NCBI GenBank assembly: GCA_016718035.1
Contig: JADKEK010000003.1
Span: forward strand, 417,501-481,500
Source: Bacteroidota bacterium
Lineage (GTDB): Bacteria; Bacteroidota; Bacteroidia; Chitinophagales; BACL12
Reading direction: 5' to 3'
DNA length: 64,000 bases
Shown one piece after another: positions 8,580-16,393 of this stretch. The translations under genes and the position numbers were made by a program. Position 1 is the first letter of the stretch; each line of letters opens with the position of its first letter. The notes under the pieces were generated by a model. It saw only the letters and a program-made list of their open reading frames with translations. It was not told the origin of the DNA and did not search any database.

Positions 8580-10904
8580 TTAAAATTTTAAGCTGTAACT
8601 TAAAAATGGTACAAATTTGAAAACGGTTTGCTGCGTAACATACGATTCATAACCAATTGGTGGATATGTGTTTATTGGCAGCCCGGTGTAACTTATCTCC
8701 AAGTACATTGGGTTGTTTCTGGCATATACATTATACACTCCAAACGTCCATTTACTGAATTTATAGGCTGAAATTTGTTTTTCTCTGATAAATGAAAAAT
8801 CTAATCGATGATAATCCGGCAAACGGTTTCCATTAATTTCATCAAAAATATAAGATGGAAAACCACTTGGGTCAATAAATACAGCAGATGGCAAAGTAGC
8901 CGGCCTTCCGGTTTGATAAACGAATAAAGTTTGCAACGACCATTTATCAGTTAAAACAAGTCCTGCAGTTATACCAAAGTCGTGGGTAATATCATATTTC
9001 GAAGGAAAATAGTTCCCGTTATTTAATCCTCCGAATCGCCTTTTGCTGCTACCATAAGTATATTCCAAAGTGAGATTTAAATATTTAAAATCTTTTTCAA
9101 CAAATAATTCTGCACCATAAGCTTGTCCTAATCCGAAAGGAATAATGCGCTCTGTCCAATCACTGGAAGCATTAAATAAACTTGATTGCCCCGGAACAAA
9201 GGAAACAAGGTTATGCATATTTTTATAATATACTTCAGCTGTAACTTTTAAGTCAGCCTTATGAAAATTTTTGAACCACCCAATACTCATTTGCGACGCT
9301 GATTCAACTGGTGCTGATTCGGTAGCCGGAAGCCATATTTCGTTAGGTAGTGTACTTGAATTGAGTGATAAATAATGAAAGGGTTGACTCATTGTGGTTA
9401 CTGCAAAATTCCATGCTGTAAAGTCATTGGGGATTATGGACAAGCTAATTCTGGGTTCTAATAAAAATTCGCTATATCCATCATTATAAAAATATCCTGC
9501 TCTACCTCCAATATGCATTTTGAGTTTTCGCGTTAAGAATAATTCATTATCAATATAAGCCCATGGCACCAAACACATGAATTTATTAGAAAAAGTATCC
9601 AGCTCGTTTTCGATGTTGCCATTTATTTTTGAAACAAAATGCAATTTGTTCGGCTTAATAAATGTGATATCATTACTAAGGCCGTAAGATAAAATATATC
9701 GTTTCGAAATTTGCCGGTCAAAACCAACTGATGCATTTAAATTACCAATCGTTGACTTATCGGTATATACATCATTTAAATCATCAACCTTGTTTTTGTT
9801 TTCTAAGTTGGCTATAAATCTAAAGCCACTATAATTCAATTTCGCAGTTAAAAAAGTAGTATCATTTAACGGTAAACGATATAAGGCCCCTGCTGCAGTG
9901 TTGCCCCATTTAAATGTTATTTCAGAAACATCATCATTTGTTTCATCAAACTGAGAAAAATAGTCGTTATTAAAAAAAAAGCTGAGCTTGAGTTTTCCTT
10001 TTTCGCCTACATTAGTATTTACGTTAGCGTTAACATCGTATAACCAATAATTAGTATAGGTTCCACTTTCATTCGACTTTACAATTAACTGTTGTGGTAA
10101 TAATATCAAACCAAGATAAGAAATGCGGCCTCCTATTGCATAACTCGCCTTATTTTTTGATAACGGCCCTTCCGAATAAACATTTGAGCTTAAGGTGCCT
10201 ATAGTAAACTCATTATTTACATACCCTTTTTTAGGACCTTCTTTAGTGGTGATATCAATTACTGAAGATAAACGCCCACCGTATTCCGCAGGAAAATCCC
10301 CTTTATACACTTTTATATTGCCAATGGCAGAAGGATTAAATGCAGAGAAAAATCCAAAAAGGTGATTTGGATTAAAAAGTGGTATACCATCAAATAATAT
10401 TAAATTCTGTTCCGGGTTTCCTCCGCGTACTACTAAAACAGATGAGCCTTCCTGCGCTAAACTAATTCCGGGAGCAATAGCCAATGCTTTCATTAAATCG
10501 GGTTCACCTGCAATGGAAGGAATTACCTTTAATTTTTCAACAGCAATATTGGTGACATTAATTTGCTCATCAGGATTTTTTTGAGTGCTTTTAATTGTTA
10601 CTTCATTCAGCACAATACCTTTTAGCTTGATATTTAAATTAGTTTTGTCCGATGTCTTTAATGTGATACTTTTAGCTTCGTAGCCTATATAAGAAAACTT
10701 GATACAAACAGGCAGCGAATCAACTATCAATTTAAAATAACCGAATTCATCTGTAACGGTTCCAAATGTTTTATTACAATCCTGAACTACTACACCAATT
10801 AATGTATTGTCGCCGGTTTCATCTAAAACATAACCGGTTATAATAGTTTGACTCTTTAGGCTGAAACAAATAAGAAGAAAGGATATGAATAAGGGATATT
10901 TCAT
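8580..10904 (-). CDS. TonB-dependent outer-membrane receptor with carboxypeptidase-regulatory-like domain
   Basis: A signal peptide (MKYPLFISFLLICFSLKSQ) is followed by a CarboxypepD_reg-like domain (TGYVLDETGDNTLIGVVVQD, residues about 20-105). Next comes a TonB plug (PGISLAQEGSSVLVVRGGNPEQNLILFDGIPLFNPNHLFG, given here across two adjacent blocks) and a long beta barrel ending in an aromatic C-terminus (FVPFLSYSLKF). I use the ATG at 10904; the frame runs up to a TTG at 10919. It is the receptor of a pair with the DUF4249 lipoprotein downstream. No SusD-like gene is present, so a classical polysaccharide utilisation locus is unlikely. Confidence 0.9.
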   Translation of the reverse strand: MKYPLFISFLLICFSLKSQTIITGYVLDETGDNTLIGVVVQDCNKTFGTVTDEFGYFKLIVDSLPVCIKFSYIGYEAKSITLKTSDKTNLNIKLKGIVLNEVTIKSTQKNPDEQINVTNIAVEKLKVIPSIAGEPDLMKALAIAPGISLAQEGSSVLVVRGGNPEQNLILFDGIPLFNPNHLFGFFSAFNPSAIGNIKVYKGDFPAEYGGRLSSVIDITTKEGPKKGYVNNEFTIGTLSSNVYSEGPLSKNKASYAIGGRISYLGLILLPQQLIVKSNESGTYTNYWLYDVNANVNTNVGEKGKLKLSFFFNNDYFSQFDETNDDVSEITFKWGNTAAGALYRLPLNDTTFLTAKLNYSGFRFIANLENKNKVDDLNDVYTDKSTIGNLNASVGFDRQISKRYILSYGLSNDITFIKPNKLHFVSKINGNIENELDTFSNKFMCLVPWAYIDNELFLTRKLKMHIGGRAGYFYNDGYSEFLLEPRISLSIIPNDFTAWNFAVTTMSQPFHYLSLNSSTLPNEIWLPATESAPVESASQMSIGWFKNFHKADLKVTAEVYYKNMHNLVSFVPGQSSLFNASSDWTERIIPFGLGQAYGAELFVEKDFKYLNLTLEYTYGSSKRRFGGLNNGNYFPSKYDITHDFGITAGLVLTDKWSLQTLFVYQTGRPATLPSAVFIDPSGFPSYIFDEINGNRLPDYHRLDFSFIREKQISAYKFSKWTFGVYNVYARNNPMYLEISYTGLPINTYPPIGYESYVTQQTVFKFVPFLSYSLKF

Positions 10905-10932
10905 ATTCAAAAATATCAAAATTTACATAAAC

Positions 10933-10963
10933 AAAAAAGTCCCACTTCAACGAAGCAGGACTT
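10933..10963 (-). terminator. Rho-independent terminator of the atp operon
   Basis: On the minus strand a hairpin with stem AAGTCC/GGACTT, a small internal loop and a second stem GAAG/CTTC around a 3-base loop is followed by a run of six T. It lies just after the atpG stop at 10987 and before the TonB receptor gene, so it separates the atp operon from the receptor. Confidence 0.8.
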
Positions 10964-10986
10964 AAAATAGTATTTACAATTGTTAA

Positions 10987-11874
10987 TTAATTCCCTTGTA
11001 AAGCAGCCGCACCACTTACAATCTCTGTAAGCTCAGTGGTAATAGCAGCCTGACGAGCACGGTTATAAGAAATTTTTAATTCTTTTAACAACTCATTCGC
11101 ATTGTCAGATGCTTTGTCCATGGCAGTCATACGTGCGCCATGTTCAGAAGCATTACTGTCGAGTATATAACGGTAAAATGAAGTATTTAATATTTTCGGT
11201 ACTAATTCGAGAATCATTTGTTCCTTTTCAGGATCGTAGATATAATCTGATTTTACATTTTTAGCGCCGGCAACAGGTTCCAGTTTTTTAATTGGCAGAA
11301 ACTGTTCTGTTTCGAGAATTTGTGTAGCAGCGTTTTTAAATTTGTTGTAAACCACTTGCACTTCATCAAATTCACCTTTCAAAAATCCTTCTTTGATATA
11401 CGAAGTAGCGCGTGAAACATTTTCAAAATCTACAGCAGTAAATAAATTCATGAAATCGGTATTTAAAGTATAAGCGCTGCGTTTATACACATCGTATCCT
11501 TTTTTACCAATGAACATAATTTTTACATTCGCTTTTGGCAAATGGTTGTAATCATCTTCAATTGTTTTTCTAATCTGCTTCATTACGTTGGCGTTAAAGG
11601 CTCCGCACAAACCTTTATCTGACGTAATTGCTACAAGCAATACCGATTTAACTTCACGCGACTGAGCGAAGTCAATTTTTACATCCTGACCGGCTGCATC
11701 AGCAATATTGCTGAGTAATTCACCCATTTTTAATGCATAAGGGCGCATCTGTAAAATTCTGTCTTGTGCGCGACGCAATTTTGCAGCGGATACCATTTTC
11801 ATCGCTTTAGTAATCTGCTGCGTGCTGATTACTGAAGTGATTCTGGTGCGGACTTCTTTTAATTTACCTGCCAT
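10987..11874 (-). CDS. atpG: ATP synthase F1 gamma subunit
   Basis: This is the central rotating shaft of F1. At 295 residues the length is usual. The N-terminal helix (LKEVRTRITSVISTQQITKAMKMVSAAKLRRAQ) and the C-terminal helix (ARMTAMDKASDNANELLKELKISYNRARQAAITTELTEIVSGA) are the two halves of the coiled-coil shaft, and ITSDKGLCGAFNANV is the family signature in between. It is the last gene of the operon and is followed directly by the terminator at 10933-10963. Confidence 0.97.
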   Translation of the reverse strand: MAGKLKEVRTRITSVISTQQITKAMKMVSAAKLRRAQDRILQMRPYALKMGELLSNIADAAGQDVKIDFAQSREVKSVLLVAITSDKGLCGAFNANVMKQIRKTIEDDYNHLPKANVKIMFIGKKGYDVYKRSAYTLNTDFMNLFTAVDFENVSRATSYIKEGFLKGEFDEVQVVYNKFKNAATQILETEQFLPIKKLEPVAGAKNVKSDYIYDPEKEQMILELVPKILNTSFYRYILDSNASEHGARMTAMDKASDNANELLKELKISYNRARQAAITTELTEIVSGAAALQGN

Positions 11875-11918
11875 TACTTATTATATCATGTGTTTTTTCA
11901 AACACGATTAATTATTAA

Positions 11919-13499
11919 TTAAGCCGAATATTGTTTGCTCATATCAGCGGCAACTTTTTCAAGTGTGCCGGTAATTTCATCTGTTAACTGACCAGCTTTT
12001 AAACCATCAAGGGTTGCTTTGTGGTGTGTTTCGAGATAAGTTAAATAAGCATCTTCAAACGCTTTTATTTTATCAACCGGAATTTTACCTAACATACCTT
12101 TTGTTCCGAGATAAATAATTGCAATTTGTTTTTCAACCGACATTGGAGCATATTGTTTTTGCTTCAATATTTCCACGTTGCGCTGACCTTTATTTAATAC
12201 TGCCATTGTTGCAGCATCTAAATCAGAACCGAATTTAGAGAAGGCCTCTAACTCACGATATTGTGCCTGGTCTAATTTTAATGTACCGGCAACTTTTTTC
12301 ATCGATTTAATCTGAGCGTTACCACCCACACGACTTACCGAGATACCCACGTTAATCGCAGGACGAACACCTGAGTTAAACAAGTTGGTTTCAAGGAATA
12401 TCTGACCATCGGTAATTGAGATTACGTTGGTTGGGATATATGCTGATACGTCACCTGCCTGAGTTTCGATGATTGGTAATGCTGTTAAGCTACCACCACC
12501 TTTAACTTTACCTACTAATGAAGCAGGAAGGTCGTTCATTTGGCTTGCAATTTCGTCGTTGTTAATCACTTTCGCAGCGCGCTCTAATAAACGGCTGTGT
12601 AAGTAGAATACGTCACCAGGATATGCTTCACGTCCCGGTGGGCGACGGAGTAATAATGATACTTCACGGTAAGCAACAGCTTGTTTAGATAAATCATCAT
12701 AAACAATCAATGCAGGACGTCCTGTATCACGGAAAAATTCGCCAATGGCAGCACCTGAAAACGGAGCATAAAACTGTAATGGAGCCGGATCAGATGCAGA
12801 AGCTGCAACTATAATCGTATAATCCATTGCACCGTGATCGGTTAATGTTTTAGCTACCTGAGCAACGGTAGAGTTTTTCTGACCGCAAGCTACATATATA
12901 CAGAATACCGGTTTGCCGGCTTCGTAAAATTCACGCTGATTAATAATGGTATCGATAGCAATCGCAGTTTTACCTGTCTGACGGTCGCCGATGATTAACT
13001 CACGCTGACCACGACCGATAGGAATCATCGCATCGATTGGTTTCAAACCAGTTTGTAACGGTTCGTTAACCGGCTGACGATAAATTACCCCTGGTGCTTT
13101 ACGCTCCAATGGCATTTCATATAATTCGCCTGATAAAGGACCTTTACCATCGATAGGTTCGCCGAGTGCATTTACAACGCGGCCTAACATGCTTTCACCA
13201 ACTTTGATAGAAGCGATATTACCTGTACGACGTACAGTATCACCTTCTTTAATCTCGTCGGAAGAACCCATTAATACCACACCCACGTTGTCCTCTTCAA
13301 GGTTCAACACGATAGCGCGAACGCCATTTTCGAATGTTACTAATTCTCCGGATTTAGCATTGTTTAATCCGTAAATGCGGGCAATACCATCACCCACCTG
13401 CAATACAGTTCCTACTTCTTCAAGATCAGAACTTGTTTTAAAGTTGCTTAATTGCTGGCGAAGTATCGCGCTTATTTCATCAGGTTTTACGTCTACCAT
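11919..13499 (-). CDS. atpA: ATP synthase F1 alpha subunit
   Basis: This is the non-catalytic nucleotide-binding subunit of F1, 526 residues. The Walker A motif is GDRQTGKTAIA. The C-terminal signature PAINVGISVSRVGGNAQIKSMKKVAGTLKLDLAQ-like block is present (here with KLDQAQYRE). The conserved Arg-finger region VSRVGG is intact. It lies between atpH and atpG in the usual order; atpD and atpC are not in this window, which is common in Bacteroidota. Confidence 0.98.
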   Translation of the reverse strand: MVDVKPDEISAILRQQLSNFKTSSDLEEVGTVLQVGDGIARIYGLNNAKSGELVTFENGVRAIVLNLEEDNVGVVLMGSSDEIKEGDTVRRTGNIASIKVGESMLGRVVNALGEPIDGKGPLSGELYEMPLERKAPGVIYRQPVNEPLQTGLKPIDAMIPIGRGQRELIIGDRQTGKTAIAIDTIINQREFYEAGKPVFCIYVACGQKNSTVAQVAKTLTDHGAMDYTIIVAASASDPAPLQFYAPFSGAAIGEFFRDTGRPALIVYDDLSKQAVAYREVSLLLRRPPGREAYPGDVFYLHSRLLERAAKVINNDEIASQMNDLPASLVGKVKGGGSLTALPIIETQAGDVSAYIPTNVISITDGQIFLETNLFNSGVRPAINVGISVSRVGGNAQIKSMKKVAGTLKLDQAQYRELEAFSKFGSDLDAATMAVLNKGQRNVEILKQKQYAPMSVEKQIAIIYLGTKGMLGKIPVDKIKAFEDAYLTYLETHHKATLDGLKAGQLTDEITGTLEKVAADMSKQYSA

Positions 13500-13559
13500 G
13501 ATTATTTATTTTTATTTTATTATTTATTAAATCTGCATTTCTGCAGTAAAAAAATTCAA

Positions 13560-14120
13560 TTAAAATTTCCTAACGTAATCGTTATTATCAAATTCATCTT
13601 TTAAAATAGCCAGGCCGCGAGAGATTGAATTATCAATCATTTTATCGTCCCAGTGTAAAATATAACCACCAATTAAATTTTCATCAATTTCGGTAGTTAA
13701 TTCAATTTGCTCTAATCCAACTGTTGATTTTAATTTCGCCAACAATGTATTTTGAACATCATCTGAAATAGGATGTGCAGTTGTAATAGTAACCGGTGTA
13801 ATGTGCATGTACGCATTATATTGCGCAATAAATGCATCAATAATTTCGGGCAAATGCGATTCGCGATTTTTACGCATTAAAATACCGATAAAGTTTTCGG
13901 TGATTTCATCGATTTTATCGTGAAACACATTTAATACAACTGTCATTTTTTTATCGCCATTTACAATAGGGCTTTTCAGCATCATGTAAAATTCGCGATT
14001 GTTGTCTATAGATGTATTTAACAAACGCATATCGGCCAGCACTTCTGATAATTTGCCTTTTTCTTTGGCAAAGTCCAGCACCGATTTTGCGTAACGTGTT
14101 GCTAATTTTGTTGATGACAT
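13560..14120 (-). CDS. atpH: ATP synthase F1 delta subunit
   Basis: This 186-residue peripheral-stalk subunit (OSCP homologue) joins the b subunits to the top of F1. The N-terminal helical domain starts STKLATRYAKSVLDFAKEKGKL, and the C-terminal sheet contains the family-typical block LIGGYILHWDDKMIDNSISRGLAILKDEF. It sits between atpF and atpA. Confidence 0.95.
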   Translation of the reverse strand: MSSTKLATRYAKSVLDFAKEKGKLSEVLADMRLLNTSIDNNREFYMMLKSPIVNGDKKMTVVLNVFHDKIDEITENFIGILMRKNRESHLPEIIDAFIAQYNAYMHITPVTITTAHPISDDVQNTLLAKLKSTVGLEQIELTTEIDENLIGGYILHWDDKMIDNSISRGLAILKDEFDNNDYVRKF

Positions 14121-14160
14121 TGATAATGGTATTTTGTCGTTAGCGTAAAGCTGACAATAT

Positions 14161-14682
14161 TTATTTCACTTTAATTTCGTCAACCAATTGTTTGATGTAT
14201 TGTTCCTGATCAGCTTTATTATCTAATTCTCTTCTCAATATTTTTTCAGAAACTTCAAGCACCATATTTCCCACATTGTTTTTGATTTCAATTAAAGCGG
14301 CCATTTTTTGGTTATTAATAGCTCCTTTAGCTTCATCAACAATACGATTGTATTCAGCATTTGCTTTTTCGCGTGCTTCAGTAATAATCTGGTCTTTAGC
14401 ATCTTTAGCTTCGCGCAACATTCTGCTTCTTTCCTCACGGGCTTCATTCAGAATTTTTTCGTTGTCGGCTTTCATGTTGGCCATTTCTTCACGTGCTTTT
14501 TGAGCCTGATGTAATGCATCGGCAATTCCTTCTTCACGTTTTTTCAATGCATCTTTAATGGGACCGAAAGCAAATTTGTTTAACAACCATAATAAGATAA
14601 GAAACACCAAAACAGTCCAGATAAATAAACCCGGATCCGGTGTAATAATGTCGAAAGCACCTAAAAGTGTCATTGTTGTCAT
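14161..14682 (-). CDS. atpF: ATP synthase Fo b subunit
   Basis: This is the peripheral stalk of Fo. One N-terminal membrane helix (FIWTVLVFLILLWLLNKFAF) is followed by a long charged coiled coil (residues about 45-165) rich in E, K, R and A. The length of 173 residues is usual. Two ATGs are possible, at 14682 and 14673; both leave the membrane helix intact. Confidence 0.95.
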   Translation of the reverse strand: MTTMTLLGAFDIITPDPGLFIWTVLVFLILLWLLNKFAFGPIKDALKKREEGIADALHQAQKAREEMANMKADNEKILNEAREERSRMLREAKDAKDQIITEAREKANAEYNRIVDEAKGAINNQKMAALIEIKNNVGNMVLEVSEKILRRELDNKADQEQYIKQLVDEIKVK

Positions 14683-14736
14683 ATTCTATTTTTTGATGGG
14701 TTATTCCAGGAATAACCTTTTTAATTTCACTAAGAA

Positions 14737-14769
14737 AAATCAGCAGCAACCAACCGTTGCCACTGATTT
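14737..14769 (-). promoter_or_regulatory. Intercistronic hairpin between atpE and atpF
   Basis: On the minus strand the outer stem AAATCAG/CTGATTT encloses an inner stem GCAAC/GTTGC with a five-base loop, and is followed by TTCTTA. It lies 10 bases after the atpE stop. It could stabilise the 3' end of the atpE message or terminate part of the transcription, which would help make more c subunit than the distal subunits. That role is inferred. Confidence 0.6.
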
Positions 14770-14778
14770 TATTTCTTT

Positions 14779-15021
14779 TTACCCTTGCATAAGGGCAACA
14801 ACTACTGCGAAGAGTGCAACCCCTTCAACAAGTGCTGCAGCGATAATCATGTTAGTTCTGATTTCGCCGAGAACTTCTGGTTGACGAGCCATTGACTCAA
14901 GAGCGCTACCACCGATACGGCCTACACCGATACCAGCTCCAATAGCTGCTAAACCGGCACCAATTGCTGCAATACCTTTAACTGGTTCAGCTGCTGCCTG
15001 CATAATAGTTAATAAATCCAT
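14779..15021 (-). CDS. atpE: ATP synthase Fo c subunit
   Basis: This is the proteolipid of the rotor ring. The 80 residues form two membrane helices: the first is Gly/Ala-rich (AIGAGLAAIGAGIGVGRIGG), then the polar loop SMARQPEV, then the second helix with the ion-binding Glu in ALVEGVALFAVVV. No extra Gln or Ser/Thr ligands of the sodium-type site are seen, so protons are the likely ion. The ATG at 15021 gives a normal c subunit; the frame continues upstream to 15057 but those 12 residues are poor in family features. Confidence 0.95.
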   Translation of the reverse strand: MDLLTIMQAAAEPVKGIAAIGAGLAAIGAGIGVGRIGGSALESMARQPEVLGEIRTNMIIAAALVEGVALFAVVVALMQG

Positions 15022-15053
15022 GTTACTGTTTTTATAATTGTTAATAATAATAA

Positions 15054-16226
15054 TCAATGATGCGCTGCACTAGCATGTTCGGCATGATCATCATGGTGAT
15101 GGTCTTCCTGTGCTAATGAAATAAATAATGCACTTAACATAGTGAAAATGAACGCCTGTAAAAATGCTACCAGCAATTCTAGCACACTCATAAACAATGT
15201 AAATGGCACAGCTACTGCTGCTCCACCTAAACCACCACCAAGGTTTTCGCCGGCATTTCCGAATACGAAAATGAGACCAACCAAGCTGATAATGATAATA
15301 TGGCCCGCTGTGATGTTCGCAAATAAACGAATCATAAGCGCAACCGGCTTAATAAATATACCTGCAATTTCAATCGGCACTAAAATCACTTTCACAAAAC
15401 CAGGCACTCCCGGTGGGTTAAAAATATGTCCCCAGTAATATTTATTAGCGTGTAAATTGGTAATCAGGAAGGTCATCAACGCTAAAGCGCAGGTAACTGC
15501 AATATTTCCTGAAAGGTTTGGATTGGCAATGATTGGAATCAATCCCATCATGTTCGATATCCAAATAAAAAAGAATACAGTAAGTAAATAAGGTAAATAT
15601 TTATCCGACTTTTTGCCGAGATTAGGTCTTACAACCTCATCGCGTACAAATAAGATAAGGGGCTCCATAAAACTCTGTAAGCCTTTTGGTGCTTCACCTT
15701 CACGGCGTTTGTAAGCTTTTGCTACTGATGTAAACACCAATAACATAATAATAGATACAATTAATAAGGTAGCCACGTTTTTGGTAATAGACAAGTCGAG
15801 GGTAAAACCACCGTCTTCGTGCACAATACGGCCACTTTCGCTATAATAAAATCCGTTATATGTTTCGTGATGAGCAGTATGTTCGGCAGTTTCGTGATGT
15901 TCTACTACCATAGTGCCTTCAACACCATCAGCATGAATGTTATCTGTAACGGCTTCGTGCGCCTCTTCTGTGGCCTCAGCTGCTTCACCGTGATGTGCTG
16001 AAGGCATTTTATTGCTTAAAAACACATGCAGGCCGTCGTGAATCACAATACAAGGCAGCGGAATGGTCAAACCACCCACAATATGCCATTCATGTGCATC
16101 GGCTACGTGGTGCATAGCGAATTCCTTGGCATCATATTTCCCCTCTGAGGCTGCTGAAACCTGCCCTGCCATTAGCATTACCAAGCCCAGAATAACCGTA
16201 GATAAAACCTTGTTTGACGACTTCAC
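15054..16226 (-). CDS. atpB: ATP synthase Fo a subunit, with long His-rich periplasmic extension
   Basis: This is the ion-channel subunit of Fo. The C-terminal ~220 residues hold the membrane helices, with the essential Arg in PVALMIRLFANITAGH. I chose the GTG at 16226: it begins a signal-peptide-like segment (STVILGLVMLMAGQVSA), and a TAnnTTTG promoter element lies at 16254-16261, downstream of the alternative TTG at 16349. Between the signal peptide and the first channel helix is an insert of about 120 residues, His- and Glu-rich in its middle. The C-terminus is also His-rich (DHHHDDHAEHASAAHH). Signal-peptide forms of AtpB are known in Bacteroidota; the degree of His enrichment is striking. 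Confidence 0.93.
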   Translation of the reverse strand: MKSSNKVLSTVILGLVMLMAGQVSAASEGKYDAKEFAMHHVADAHEWHIVGGLTIPLPCIVIHDGLHVFLSNKMPSAHHGEAAEATEEAHEAVTDNIHADGVEGTMVVEHHETAEHTAHHETYNGFYYSESGRIVHEDGGFTLDLSITKNVATLLIVSIIMLLVFTSVAKAYKRREGEAPKGLQSFMEPLILFVRDEVVRPNLGKKSDKYLPYLLTVFFFIWISNMMGLIPIIANPNLSGNIAVTCALALMTFLITNLHANKYYWGHIFNPPGVPGFVKVILVPIEIAGIFIKPVALMIRLFANITAGHIIIISLVGLIFVFGNAGENLGGGLGGAAVAVPFTLFMSVLELLVAFLQAFIFTMLSALFISLAQEDHHHDDHAEHASAAHH

Positions 16227-16253
16227 GATAGTGATAAATTTTGAATTTCGCCG

Positions 16254-16261
16254 CAAAGGTA
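16254..16261 (-). promoter_or_regulatory. -7 element (TACCTTTG) of the atp operon
   Basis: On the minus strand TACCTTTG matches TAnnTTTG and lies 27 bases before the GTG at 16226. It makes an atpB start at 16349 very unlikely, as that codon would be upstream of the transcript. Confidence 0.65.
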
Positions 16262-16393
16262 AGGCTTCAATACTAAAAAAAGAAAAAAGAAAGGGGTTAA
16301 CCTTGACAGGAATGAGAAAAAGTTTTTTTTCAAGGAAAAATTGAGACAAAATGCCTGAAAAAGCTTAAATTGTTAGCTCAAACTCTAAAGAAA

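Noticed and set aside
8580..10904. SusCD polysaccharide utilisation locus
   Set aside because: The TonB receptor is paired with a DUF4249 lipoprotein and not with SusD; no glycosidases are adjacent.
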